Shown in pieces: positions 7,254-15,416 of a stretch of DNA of 23,587 nucleotides (position 1 is the stretch's first letter; every line of letters starts with the position of its first letter). This DNA comes from an uncultured Oscillospiraceae bacterium (GTDB taxonomy: Bacteria > Bacillota > Clostridia > Oscillospirales > Oscillospiraceae), in NCBI GenBank assembly GCA_934615645.1, contig CAKTTR010000029.1, positions 1 through 23,587 of the forward strand. The letters are read 5' to 3'. The notes below the pieces were generated by a model, which was given only the letters and a program-made list of their open reading frames with translations, was not told where the DNA came from and made no database searches. The position numbers and the translations under genes are program-made.

Positions 7254-8999
7254 TTATGCCGGGTCGTCCTCATAGATCGGCGGCACGAATTGCTCCAGGG
7301 CTGCGCGCAGCTTCGGGTGCCGGATGACAAAATGAATGGCTGGGGATTTGTTTTTGGAAACCATGGCCCACTGGCCGGGGCGCAGGAGGATCTGCAGGTT
7401 GCGGAAAGGCAAGCGATTGCTTTGCCGCAACGTATAGCCAGGGTGCGCCGCGGCAAAGCGCACGGTCTGGGCCAGGTGCGCCTGGTATTCTTCATAGGTA
7501 TAGGGAATATCCGCCTCATAAAACAGGCCGGACAGGGACAGGAGCATCGGCGCTTTGGCAAATTCCTCCGGCGAAAGCAGCGGGACCGTGTCCGTCACCG
7601 CGCCGCTGGCCAACTGCCGCTCGAGCAGCGCCCGCTGGGCCGCGGCATGGTCCAAAATCTGCGCCGCGGCGTCCGGCGGCAGATTGCGCCTGGCCAAAAA
7701 CGCCTGCAGCGCGTCCGGCGCGAAGGTAGAAAGCGGCAGGGACGCGCGGATGTAGGACCACGGCCCCGGTGTCTGCGCATCGGCCAGCAGAAAGGCCCGC
7801 AGCGCGGCGGCACGCTCCGCCCGGTAGATCTCCATCAGCGGCTGAGCCTGGGCCAGCAGCGCCTCGGCCCGGCGGGTGTAATAGGCGACCTCGTCGCGCT
7901 GCTTTGTCAGCGTATAGCGCCCGGCGCTGTGCTGCCCGGCGATGGCTTCGCCCGCCAGGGCCGCCGCACCGGAGACCTTGAGCAGATGGGAAAAGACATT
8001 GTTCTGCACACCCTTGAGATAATACGGCGCGATCTGCCCTGTCATATACATGGGGATCCAGCTCTCCAAGCCCAGCATCATATCGGTAAAGCTGCGGTCC
8101 AAATTGTGGATTTGGTAGAGCTGCAAGCCCTTTTTCAGCATCAGGGCCATGCCGAACATCCATTTTTTCGGGAATTCCGGGTCCTTGGCCATCTCCTCCA
8201 TGGGCATATCGCTGTACATAATGACCGGCGCTTGGGATTTAGAGAGCACCGTCGCCTTGAGAAAATCCAGTTCGCTTATCATCATTTCAGAAAGGCCCGT
8301 GTAGGTCCGGGCCGTCGGCAGCTGGAAGGGCAAAGTAGGGACCTTCATCTCACCAAAATGGATGGCGCGGATGTATTCATTTAAATCAAAGCCATCCAGC
8401 TTTTCGAGGAATGCGCAGACGCTGGCCTGTTGCCCTTGGTCCGCACCCAGCAGCCAGCCCTGCAGCAGCGCACAGGCGGCGGCATTGTCCTCCAGCGACT
8501 GAACCGAGCAGCCCAGCAGCGTAGCAAGGACGCCGCGGGATGCCGCATCCCTCGCCTGTCCGACAGCAAACCGGGCGACGCTGGCGGCAAACTGGGCCGG
8601 GTCTGCCGGTTGGCGGGCGCCGGAGCGAAAGCGCGAGAGGGTCGAAGCATCGTAATTCGTCGCCTGGCAGACCCGGGCCACCGGCAGCTGCAGCACACGG
8701 ATGAGCGTATCCAGATGCTCCCCCAGTTGGGGCGCTCCAGCGGCAGCCAGCTCCGGGCAGGATAAAAACGCCGCCCGCACCTGCTGCGCCGTAAGCGTCT
8801 CCTGCGCCTTCTGCTGCTGCGACAGCTTCGCAATGGCGTCACACAGCGCGGAAAACGCCGCCGACTGCACATCCGGCACCCGCTCCCCTGCCCGGTAGCG
8901 GCTGATGGTCGCCGGGGAGAGCCCAGCTGCAGCGCAGAGCTCACTGGCCGTGCAGCCCAGACGGGCGGTAAAATCATTTAAGGTTTGGCTGAAATTCAT
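7254..8999 (-). CDS. Large HTH regulator with two XRE-like segments
   Basis: 581 residues; ATG 8999 with GGGAGG about 6 nt upstream. Two helix-turn-helix-like segments are visible: residues about 17-43 (ELCAAAGLSPATISRYRAGE) and about 106-132 (RVCQATNYDASTLSRFRSGA), each with the XRE pattern S-x-I/L-S-R-[YF]-R-x-G-x-R-x-P. The spacing suggests a tandem duplication of the DNA-binding domain. Residues 190-581 form a large helical region with aromatic-rich parts and no recognised enzyme motif, perhaps a ligand or protein-interaction domain. No membrane segment. I do not know a named homologue. It is divergent from the LRR-SLH surface protein and probably regulates it and itself. A cytoplasmic transcription factor is the best call; confidence in the specific target is moderate. 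Confidence 0.8.
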   Translation of the reverse strand: MNFSQTLNDFTARLGCTASELCAAAGLSPATISRYRAGERVPDVQSAAFSALCDAIAKLSQQQKAQETLTAQQVRAAFLSCPELAAAGAPQLGEHLDTLIRVLQLPVARVCQATNYDASTLSRFRSGARQPADPAQFAASVARFAVGQARDAASRGVLATLLGCSVQSLEDNAAACALLQGWLLGADQGQQASVCAFLEKLDGFDLNEYIRAIHFGEMKVPTLPFQLPTARTYTGLSEMMISELDFLKATVLSKSQAPVIMYSDMPMEEMAKDPEFPKKWMFGMALMLKKGLQLYQIHNLDRSFTDMMLGLESWIPMYMTGQIAPYYLKGVQNNVFSHLLKVSGAAALAGEAIAGQHSAGRYTLTKQRDEVAYYTRRAEALLAQAQPLMEIYRAERAAALRAFLLADAQTPGPWSYIRASLPLSTFAPDALQAFLARRNLPPDAAAQILDHAAAQRALLERQLASGAVTDTVPLLSPEEFAKAPMLLSLSGLFYEADIPYTYEEYQAHLAQTVRFAAAHPGYTLRQSNRLPFRNLQILLRPGQWAMVSKNKSPAIHFVIRHPKLRAALEQFVPPIYEDDPA

Positions 9000-9039
9000 G
9001 GCGCGCCTCCCAAGTCACAAAAGGGGTCTCTTCCCGCTC

Positions 9040-9068
9040 ATTATAAAATAGAAGGCCGGAAAATACAA
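9040..9068 (-). promoter_or_regulatory. Promoter of the two-HTH regulator
   Basis: Minus strand: TTGTAT (9063-9068), 17-bp spacer, perfect TATAAT (9040-9045). Leader of about 35 nt to the ATG. Confidence 0.7.
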
Positions 9069-9070
9069 GC

Positions 9071-9101
9071 GTTTCCACCTTGGCATTGCCAAGGCGGAAA
9101 C
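9071..9101. promoter_or_regulatory. 31-bp palindrome, operator candidate between divergent promoters
   Basis: Arms of 14 bp (9071-9084 and 9088-9101) separated by 3 bp are complementary except for one position; the core is CCTTGGC-ATT-GCCAAGG. The palindrome begins 2 bp from the -35 of the regulator promoter and ends 5 bp from the -35 of the LRR gene promoter. It is not followed by a T-run on either strand, which argues against a terminator. A dimeric regulator bound here would touch both promoters. Confidence 0.6.
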
Positions 9102-9106
9102 CTGAC

Positions 9107-9135
9107 TTGTGCTGCATATGGACGTTTGGTAAATT
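9107..9135 (+). promoter_or_regulatory. Promoter of the LRR-SLH surface protein gene
   Basis: Plus strand: TTGTGC (9107-9112), 17-bp spacer ending in TGG, and TAAATT (9130-9135). Both boxes are off-consensus, so an activator may be needed. Leader of about 55 nt. Confidence 0.45.
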
Positions 9136-9195
9136 TAAGGTAAAAACACATGCGGCTGCCACCGGCGCGCCGTATGCACACGGGAGGGTATTGCT

Positions 9196-12100
9196 ATGAA
9201 AAAATGGATGCTGCGCTGTATGCTGGCCGTCAGCTTGCTGCTGGCCATCTGCGTCACAGCAAGCGCGCTTGGGGAGGAAAAGCTCCCAGGCGACGCGGGC
9301 TATGGCTACAGCTATCGCTTCGTCACCCGGGACACCATCGAGATCACCGCCTACACCGGCTATGAACGCGATGTCACCGTTCCGGCGGAGATCGACGGCT
9401 ACACCGTCGTCGGCATCGCGTATTTTGGCCGGGACAAAGCCATTGGGCAAAACCCAGTGGTCGAACGCGTCACGCTGCCAGACACTGTACGCTATATCGG
9501 CGCGGAAGCCTTTGCTTATTGGCCGCGCTCTGATGACACGACAAGCGCGCTGCAAGAAATTGTCCTACCCGCCGGACTGGAAGTCATCGGTGAAGATGCA
9601 TTTTACAATTGTTTCAGTCTGAATACTGTGGAAATTCCTGCCAGTGTACAGGAAATTGGCGCTTCTGCTTTTGCAAACTGTGATGCACTGCAAAACTTTA
9701 AATTATTGGGAACGAATACAGTCCTCCGGGATATGGCCCTTGGCAGCATTCTGAGCAATGAAGGCCTGATCGGTATGCTCCGGGACGCCTGGTATGCCTG
9801 CCAGGATGACTTCTTTATCTGGAACGGCTATCTCTTCGGCTACCAGGGCGAGAGCAAGACGCCGGTCATTCCCGCAGGCGTCCGGGGCATCATGGGTTAC
9901 GCCTTCCGCGGCAGGCCGGAGATCACCGCCGTGACGATCCCGGACTCTGTCGAATTTATTGGCAACCATGCCTTTGAAAACTGCACCGCGCTGACCTCGC
10001 TGGATATTCCTTCCAGCGTTACGCGGATCGAAACCGGCGCATTCAAAGACTGCAGCAGCCTAAAGAGCGTGACCTTCCACCAGGGCCTGCGCGTCATCGG
10101 CGAGTGGGCCTTCGAGGATTGCACCGCCTTGACGGAGATTACGCTGCCGGATGGCCTGGAGGAGTTGGGCGACGTTGCCTTTGGTTACTGCGAGGCAATT
10201 CAAAGCATGCACTTCCCATCCAGCCTCCGGGTAGCCGACGTGAGCGCCGTGCAGGATACGGCGTGGTACAACGCCAAGCCGGAGGGCGAGCCGGTTTATC
10301 TGGGCGGTGTTTTGGTCGGCTTCAGCGGCTACGACCTGCCAGAAACCCTCACCGTGCGCCCCGGCACGCACACGGTAAAGCTGGAAAATGTCTATACCGA
10401 TACGCTCAAAACCATCACCTTGCCAGACGGGCTGGAAACGCTGATCCTGCAGGGCACTTACACAAAACTGACCAGCCTGACCATCCCAGAAAGCGTAACG
10501 TACATCGACGCAGGGACCTTTTACGAGCTGCGCTCCCTGAAGCTGCCACAGGAAGCGACGCTGGCGCAGGGATCGTTTTCCGGCTGCAGGCGGCTGGAAA
10601 GCGTCACGATCCCCAGAGGGAACCCGTATCTGGACGCATTTTTCGCCTGCGACGGGCTAAAAAGCGTCTCCCTGCCGGATGATGTCCTGGTGCTTTCCGG
10701 CGGCATCGGCGGCAAGAGCCTTACCAATGTCGATTTGAACCAAATCCGGGTGCTGGGTGAAGGCGCATTTGCTGATTGCAGTGCGTTGACTCGTATCACG
10801 CTTCCGGAGAGTCTTGTTGCCATCGAAGGGGTCGCTTTTTCCAACTGCACAGCGCTAGTCGCAGTACAGGGTGGTAAAAACGTCCGGGACCTCGGCTACG
10901 GCTGCTTCGCAGGCTGTACAGCGCTGCTGGATTTCGGCGCGCTGCCGGATCGTGTGCGCCGGGTCGATCATACCACATTCGAAAATACCGCTTGGTATCA
11001 AAGCCAACCGGCAGGCGTCGTCTATTTTGGCCGCATCGCGTATTGCTACAAGGGCGCAATGCCGGAGGGCACAACCCTCTCTTTCAAGCCAGGAACGATC
11101 AGCGTTACCATTGGTTTTATCTTTGACCAGGAGCCTCTGACGCCCCGGACGCTGGCCTATTTTGAGCAGCCGAACCTCGTCGGCGTCGTACTGCCGGAGA
11201 GCGTGCGGGATATCGGCATGTACAGTCTCTGCAACAGCCCCAATATCAAGGCCATCGACCTGGGCGGTGCCGTCTCCATCGGCAAAAACGCCCTCAACGG
11301 CACAGCCGTGCAGGAAATCACCCTGCCAGACAGCACCCGTTTTGTTGGCGCGGACGCACTGACAGGTGAGCATTTGAAAGCTGTGCATCTGAACGATGGC
11401 CTGGAGGTCATCGAAGAGGGCGCATTCTTCAGCGGGACCGGCCTGCAAGGCGTACAGATCCCGGCCAGCGTGCGCTATATTGGTTACCACGCCCTCGGAT
11501 GGACTACCAGCGATGCGGCCTGGAGCGACCAGCCCATCTCCGGCTTCACCATCCGGGGCCAGGCCGGTTCCGCAGCCCAGCGCTACGCAGCGGACAATGA
11601 ATTCACCTTCCTCGAGGCGCTCGCCTGCACGGCGCACCGCTACACGAAGACCGTCGTCCCCGCCACTTGCCAGGCGGGCGGCTATACCCGCCTGGTCTGC
11701 ACCCACTGCGGCGACACGCAGATCACAGCAAAAACGCCCGCCACCGGGCATATGGCAGCGAACGACGCAGCAGTCGCCGCGACCTGTGTGCTGCCCGGGT
11801 ACACCGGCGGCAGCCACTGCGCCATGTGCGGCGCTGTCCTGGCGCAGCACACCATGCAGCCAGCTTTGGGGCACAACTGGATCAACAGCTGGATCGTCGA
11901 GGAGCCGTATCAGACTGGCTACGGCATGACCTGCTACTACTGCGACCGCTGCCAGGGCTACCGCTATGAACCCGCCGGGACGCAGCATGTGCACCACTAT
12001 GTGGATTCCGTCGTCGCACCGACCTGCATCGACCCGGGCTTTACCGTCCACACCTGCGCCTGCGGCGATACGTATATTGACAGCAATGTTCCCCAGTTGG

Positions 12101-12750
12101 GGCATAATTTCGTGGGCGGTGTCTGCACCCGCTGCGGCCTTTCTGAGGCCGATGCCCCCTGCGACGGCGGCGCACACTGCCCCAGCGCCCGGTTTACCGA
12201 CGTTCCCGCCCCCAGCAACTGGGCCCATGCGGGCATTGACTACGCCGTATCCCACAGCCTGTTCGCCGGGACATCCCAGACCCAGTTCAGCCCGAAGGGT
12301 GTGATGAACCGGGCCATGCTCGTCGCTGTCCTCTGGCGGATGGCGGGGCGGCCAGAGCCCAGCACCGCGTGCCCATTCCAGGACGTAGGCCCCGATACTT
12401 ATTACACCAAGGCCGTGGCCTGGGCTGCGGAGAACGGCGTGGTCGCCGGTGTCTCAGCGACGCGGTTTGACCCAGCGGCAAATATCACCCGGGAGCAGAT
12501 GGCGGCGATTCTCTTCCGCTATGCGGCAAAATCCGGGGTGGATACCAGCGCCCGGGGCGATACCGCCGCCTTCCCAGACCGGGATCGGGTGGCATCCTAT
12601 GCCAGCGACGCGCTGCGCTGGTGCCTGGCCGTGGGTATCATCAGCGGCTCTGCAGAAAACGGCACCGTCTACCTGGCCCCCCAAGGCAGCGCGACCCGAG
12701 AACAGGTCGCCGCGATCCTAATGCGCTACTGCAAGCACATCGGAGCCTAA
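9196..12750 (+). CDS. Secreted BspA-type LRR protein with Cys-rich repeats and three SLH domains
   Basis: 1184 residues; ATG 9196 with GGGAGG 8 nt upstream. Signal peptide, residues 1-25 (MKKWMLRCMLAVSLLLAICV, cleavage near ASA-LG). Residues about 35-805: BspA/LRR_5 repeats of about 23 residues with the pattern V-T-I/L-P-x-S/G-V/L-x-x-I-G-x-x-A-F-x-x-C. Residues about 810-990: four Cys-rich repeats of form ATC-x(n)-C-x2-CG-x(n)-GH, possibly Zn-binding or disulphide-bonded. Residues about 997-1184: three SLH domains (starts near 998, 1059, 1126; FTDV, FQDV, FPDR), which hold proteins non-covalently to pyruvylated wall polymer. Role: surface protein for adhesion or host/partner contact; LRR_5 proteins of gut and oral bacteria often bind host or other bacterial surfaces. 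Stretches at about 9555-9730 and 10750-10870 are AT-richer than the rest of the gene, suggesting reshuffled repeat modules. Confidence 0.93.
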   Translation: MKKWMLRCMLAVSLLLAICVTASALGEEKLPGDAGYGYSYRFVTRDTIEITAYTGYERDVTVPAEIDGYTVVGIAYFGRDKAIGQNPVVERVTLPDTVRYIGAEAFAYWPRSDDTTSALQEIVLPAGLEVIGEDAFYNCFSLNTVEIPASVQEIGASAFANCDALQNFKLLGTNTVLRDMALGSILSNEGLIGMLRDAWYACQDDFFIWNGYLFGYQGESKTPVIPAGVRGIMGYAFRGRPEITAVTIPDSVEFIGNHAFENCTALTSLDIPSSVTRIETGAFKDCSSLKSVTFHQGLRVIGEWAFEDCTALTEITLPDGLEELGDVAFGYCEAIQSMHFPSSLRVADVSAVQDTAWYNAKPEGEPVYLGGVLVGFSGYDLPETLTVRPGTHTVKLENVYTDTLKTITLPDGLETLILQGTYTKLTSLTIPESVTYIDAGTFYELRSLKLPQEATLAQGSFSGCRRLESVTIPRGNPYLDAFFACDGLKSVSLPDDVLVLSGGIGGKSLTNVDLNQIRVLGEGAFADCSALTRITLPESLVAIEGVAFSNCTALVAVQGGKNVRDLGYGCFAGCTALLDFGALPDRVRRVDHTTFENTAWYQSQPAGVVYFGRIAYCYKGAMPEGTTLSFKPGTISVTIGFIFDQEPLTPRTLAYFEQPNLVGVVLPESVRDIGMYSLCNSPNIKAIDLGGAVSIGKNALNGTAVQEITLPDSTRFVGADALTGEHLKAVHLNDGLEVIEEGAFFSGTGLQGVQIPASVRYIGYHALGWTTSDAAWSDQPISGFTIRGQAGSAAQRYAADNEFTFLEALACTAHRYTKTVVPATCQAGGYTRLVCTHCGDTQITAKTPATGHMAANDAAVAATCVLPGYTGGSHCAMCGAVLAQHTMQPALGHNWINSWIVEEPYQTGYGMTCYYCDRCQGYRYEPAGTQHVHHYVDSVVAPTCIDPGFTVHTCACGDTYIDSNVPQLGHNFVGGVCTRCGLSEADAPCDGGAHCPSARFTDVPAPSNWAHAGIDYAVSHSLFAGTSQTQFSPKGVMNRAMLVAVLWRMAGRPEPSTACPFQDVGPDTYYTKAVAWAAENGVVAGVSATRFDPAANITREQMAAILFRYAAKSGVDTSARGDTAAFPDRDRVASYASDALRWCLAVGIISGSAENGTVYLAPQGSATREQVAAILMRYCKHIGA

Positions 12751-12751
12751 T

Positions 12752-12980
12752 CGCGTGTCAAAAAAGTATTTTGACACGCTTCAAACGCGACCCGCTACGC
12801 TGGGCTCGCGTTTGAGGGGGCTTGCACCCTGCTGCGCGCATAATTTTCACGCCATAGGCATGAAATTTCCACACTTGCAGGGCGAGAAGTATTTTCCCCG
12901 ACGTACATGCCGCCGGAGAAAATAATTTTGACTTTATTTGCGCCGTGCGCGGCGCAAACTCTGCGAGGCTTTGGGCAGTT
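12752..12980. repeat. Hairpin-dense intergenic block
   Basis: No credible ORF. Successive inverted repeats: 12753-12779 (11-bp perfect stem, 5-nt loop), 12781-12815 (10-bp perfect stem TCAAACGCGA/TCGCGTTTGA, 15-nt loop), an imperfect stem around 12845-12870, another around 12892-12925 (ATTTTC...GAAAAT), and 12937-12958 (9-bp perfect stem, loop TGCG). The block begins one base past the LRR gene stop. It could be a repetitive palindromic element or an RNA 3' end structure; no family is recognised. Confidence 0.55.
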
Positions 12981-12981
12981 T

Positions 12982-13032
12982 GAAGCCGCCTTGGATAGTG
13001 TATCACGTCCAAGGCGGCTTCTATTTTTATTT
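12982..13032 (+). terminator. Intrinsic terminator between the LRR-SLH gene and sfsA
   Basis: A 14-bp perfect stem (12982-12995 with 13008-13021), 12-nt loop, then TATTTTTATTTT on the plus strand. It ends transcription after the hairpin block and lies close to the stop of sfsA on the other strand, so it may serve both. Its right arm shares CCAAGGCGG with the palindrome at 9071-9101. Confidence 0.8.
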
Positions 13033-13045
13033 TAACAAGAATGGT

Positions 13046-13738
13046 TCACAGGGCATCCAGGCAGACCGGGATCTGCGCCAGGGGCGTAATGGTGTCTGGC
13101 TCCACTTTGCAGCGCAGGGCCAGGAGCGTCACCCCGGCCTGCTGTGCTTCGACCAGCGCCTGGGCAAAGGCTTGGTCGGTCTTCCAATTGGGCTGCACAC
13201 AGGTGACATGCTCCATGGCGGCGACGAACAGGACATAAGCCCCATAGCCCGCCTGGGCTGCGCGGAGGAGCGTGCGCACATGGCGCGCGCCCCGCTGGGT
13301 CGGCGCATCCGGAAAGACGCCCGCCCCATCCCGGGCCAGCGTCACGCCTTTGACCTCCAGCAGGCAGGGCTTTCCCGCCCGCTGGAACGCCAGGTCAAGC
13401 CGGGAGTCCTTCCAGGGCACCTCCCGCCGCAGCTGTTCCGGCTGGAAGCCCGCTCCGCCGGAAGCCAGCCACTGGGCCGCCAACGCATTGGGGGCCGTGG
13501 AGTCCAGATTGAAATACGCGCCGTCCCGCTCCACGGTGATCAGCGTATAGGCCGTCTTGCGGCCCGGCGCATCGCTGTGCTGGCACCAGACCGGCGCGCC
13601 AGGCCGCAGCAGCTCAGCGCAGCGCCCCGTATTCTTCACATGGCAGAGCGTCCGCCCTTCCGCCAGCTCCACCCAGGCCGTAAAGCGGTTCACCCGCTGG
13701 AAAAACCGGCCCGGGACGATCCTCTCATAGCGCAGCAT
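13046..13738 (-). CDS. sfsA: SfsA family protein (sugar fermentation stimulation protein)
   Basis: 230 residues, the usual family length. Family signatures are clear: HVKNTGRCAELL, then NLDSTAPN, LEVKGVTL and FPDAPTQRGARHVRTL. The E-V-K segment resembles the catalytic core of PD-(D/E)xK nucleases, and SfsA proteins carry an N-terminal OB-like fold; in E. coli the protein was described as a DNA-binding factor affecting maltose genes, but the molecular role in Firmicutes is unclear. ATG 13738 is preceded by AAAGGGGGG. Cytoplasmic, single gene, divergent from the GH3-like gene. Confidence 0.95.
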   Translation of the reverse strand: MLRYERIVPGRFFQRVNRFTAWVELAEGRTLCHVKNTGRCAELLRPGAPVWCQHSDAPGRKTAYTLITVERDGAYFNLDSTAPNALAAQWLASGGAGFQPEQLRREVPWKDSRLDLAFQRAGKPCLLEVKGVTLARDGAGVFPDAPTQRGARHVRTLLRAAQAGYGAYVLFVAAMEHVTCVQPNWKTDQAFAQALVEAQQAGVTLLALRCKVEPDTITPLAQIPVCLDAL

Positions 13739-13776
13739 GGCCTGTCCCCCCTTTGTTTTTTCGCCTACTTTCTGTT

Positions 13777-13804
13777 ATTGTAACATGCAATCGCAGGCTG
13801 TCAA
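13777..13804 (-). promoter_or_regulatory. Promoter of sfsA
   Basis: Minus strand: consensus TTGACA (13799-13804), 16-bp spacer ending in TGT, TACAAT (13777-13782). Leader of about 30-35 nt. Confidence 0.75.
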
Positions 13805-13838
13805 GCGCGCCGCTTTTTGCGGATTTCGCAGAAAACAG

Positions 13839-13867
13839 TAGCAATTGGCGGGAAAATGCGTTATAAT
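13839..13867 (+). promoter_or_regulatory. Promoter of the GH3-like gene
   Basis: Perfect TATAAT (13862-13867) with a weak -35 TAGCAA (13839-13844) at 17 bp. About 35 nt upstream of the ATG. Divergent from the sfsA promoter. Confidence 0.5.
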
Positions 13868-13902
13868 AAGCGGGCGAATCCATGTATGAAAGGAGCTCAC
13901 GC

Positions 13903-15123
13903 ATGAAAGTATTTCGAGCGATCCTGACGATATTGGGCTGCGCCCTGATCGTGCTGGGCGGCTATTCCGCCGTCACCTTCCTGATGCAGCGGGATTTTGC
14001 CCCGGTGCAGGAACCCACGGTCGAGGCCCCGCAGTCCCCAGAACCCGCGCAGCCGGAGGAAACCCCGGAAGAGCCGACGCAGCCCGCGGAAGACCCGGAG
14101 CTGGAAGCCAGACGCAGCCGCGCGCAGGAAATTTTGCGCGACATGTCCTTGGAGGAGAAGATCTACCAGCTGATGTTCGTTCGGCCGGAAGCAATCACCG
14201 GGGTCGACCAGGTCACCGTCGCCGGTCAGACGACGCAGGATTCCCTGGGCCGCTGCCCCGTCGGCGGGCTCGTCTACCGCGCGGACAACTTAGAGAGCGA
14301 GGACCAAGCCAAGGAGCTGCTGGAAAAAACAGCCGCCTATCTGGAGGACGACGAGCAGATTGCCCCGTTCCTGGGCATTTTTGACGACGGCGACGAGACC
14401 TCCCCGGTCGCAGGCGATCTGGCAGGCGAAACGCTGGATTCCTTTGCGACCGTCGGCCACTCCGGCAGCGGCGGGCAGGCAGAGCAGCTGGGCAAGGACC
14501 TGGGCAAGACGCTTGCCGACTATCATTTTAACGTAAACCTCGCCGCCGGTGCAGAGCTCAGCAGTGACCGCAGCGACTGCTTCTCCGCCGATGGCGAAGC
14601 GGCCGCGACGATGGTGACCGCTTACGTCACCGGCCTGCAGAGCGAGAACGTTGCCGCCGCGCTGGCCCACTTCCCCGGCGAAGGCGCCGCGCAAGACGGC
14701 GTCTGTGATAAGACGGAGGAGGCGCTCCGGCAGAGCGATCTGCTCCCCTTCACGGCGGGGATCGAGGCCGGGGCTGCCATTGTCCAGGTCTCCAATATGA
14801 CGGCCACAGAGCTGGACACCGCCCCCTGCTGCCTCTCGTCTGCCGTGATAACGGACCTGCTGCGAGACAGCCTGGGCTTTACCGGCGTGATCCTGACCGA
14901 CCCGCTGGGCGGCCAGACCATTTCCGCCCAGTATGACGAAGCCGAAGCCGCTATTCTGGCGCTGAACGCTGGTGCAGATATGCTCTATGAGCTAAATGAC
15001 CCGGAGGGTGTCTATACCGCGATCCTCTCTGCCATTCAAAACGGCGAGCTCACGGAAGAACGGATCGACGAGAGCGTCACCCGGATTCTCTGTGCAAAGC
15101 TACAGTTGCAGATTATCGAATAA
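13903..15123 (+). CDS. Membrane-anchored GH3-like protein with degenerate catalytic loop
   Basis: 406 residues from ATG 13903 (GAAAGGAG 8 nt upstream; an in-frame ATG at 13882 overlaps this site and is rejected). One hydrophobic segment, residues 5-28, is followed by a Pro/Glu-rich linker (30-68), so the domain lies outside the membrane. Residues 72-400 follow the GH3 N-terminal barrel pattern: MSLEEKIYQLMFV, then VGGLVYRADN, AHFPGEG, SLGFTGVILTDPLGG and a final INGELTEERIDESV-like helix. The predicted nucleophile is Asp332 (ILTDP). However, the NagZ-type loop KHFPGHG-x-T-x2-D-S-H is here AHFPGEGAAQDGV: the substrate-binding Lys and the Asp-His acid/base pair are absent. It may be an inactive binding protein or have another specificity. 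Single-gene unit with its own terminator. Confidence 0.82.
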   Translation: MKVFRAILTILGCALIVLGGYSAVTFLMQRDFAPVQEPTVEAPQSPEPAQPEETPEEPTQPAEDPELEARRSRAQEILRDMSLEEKIYQLMFVRPEAITGVDQVTVAGQTTQDSLGRCPVGGLVYRADNLESEDQAKELLEKTAAYLEDDEQIAPFLGIFDDGDETSPVAGDLAGETLDSFATVGHSGSGGQAEQLGKDLGKTLADYHFNVNLAAGAELSSDRSDCFSADGEAAATMVTAYVTGLQSENVAAALAHFPGEGAAQDGVCDKTEEALRQSDLLPFTAGIEAGAAIVQVSNMTATELDTAPCCLSSAVITDLLRDSLGFTGVILTDPLGGQTISAQYDEAEAAILALNAGADMLYELNDPEGVYTAILSAIQNGELTEERIDESVTRILCAKLQLQIIE

Positions 15124-15134
15124 CAGAATTTCCC

Positions 15135-15181
15135 CCGCCGCAGTGGGCCACTTGATTGGCCCCTGCGGCGGTCGTCTTTTT
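15135..15181 (+). terminator. Terminator of the GH3-like gene
   Basis: Nested stem: CCGCCGCAG (15135-15143) with CTGCGGCGG (15163-15171), and inside it GGCCA with TGGCC, followed by TCGTCTTTTT. It starts 12 nt past the TAA. Confidence 0.88.
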
Positions 15182-15188
15182 CATGCAG

Positions 15189-15231
15189 AAAATCCCCACA
15201 GGCGAGTGACCAGCTCACCTGCGGGGATTTT
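15189..15231. terminator. Second hairpin after the GH3-like gene
   Basis: Stem AAAATCCCC-x-CAGG-x-GAG with CTC-x-CCTG-x-GGGGATTTT, two mismatches, 7-nt loop. The T tract is inside the stem rather than after it. It is probably a backup terminator or an RNA-stability element in front of the clpB upstream region. Confidence 0.45.
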
Positions 15232-15416
15232 CCAGGAATATAAAAAGAGAGGGAAAAATGAAAAAGTGTAACTCACTATGGTTATAGTATACTGGGAAGA
15301 TATTAAGAATGTAAGCTACAAGTTTTTACAAAATTGTTAAATCCGCGTTTTTTCGCAGTTTTTTTCACCGCCTATGCTGGCTTGTTTTGTTCACAAAAAA
15401 TTTTTATTTTCCCCTC

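Noticed and set aside
4700..7561. Long antisense frames opposite the Hpt and kinase genes
   Set aside because: Same cause: high GC at third positions keeps the opposite strand open. The sense frames have clear domains and ribosome binding sites.
9071..9101. Palindrome as intrinsic terminator
   Set aside because: No T-run on either strand, and it lies upstream of both divergent genes, where a terminator would serve no transcript.
10855..12255. Long antisense frame opposite the LRR-SLH gene
   Set aside because: Composition is Gly/Ala/Arg/Val-rich without motifs; the sense frame has signal peptide, LRR and SLH domains.
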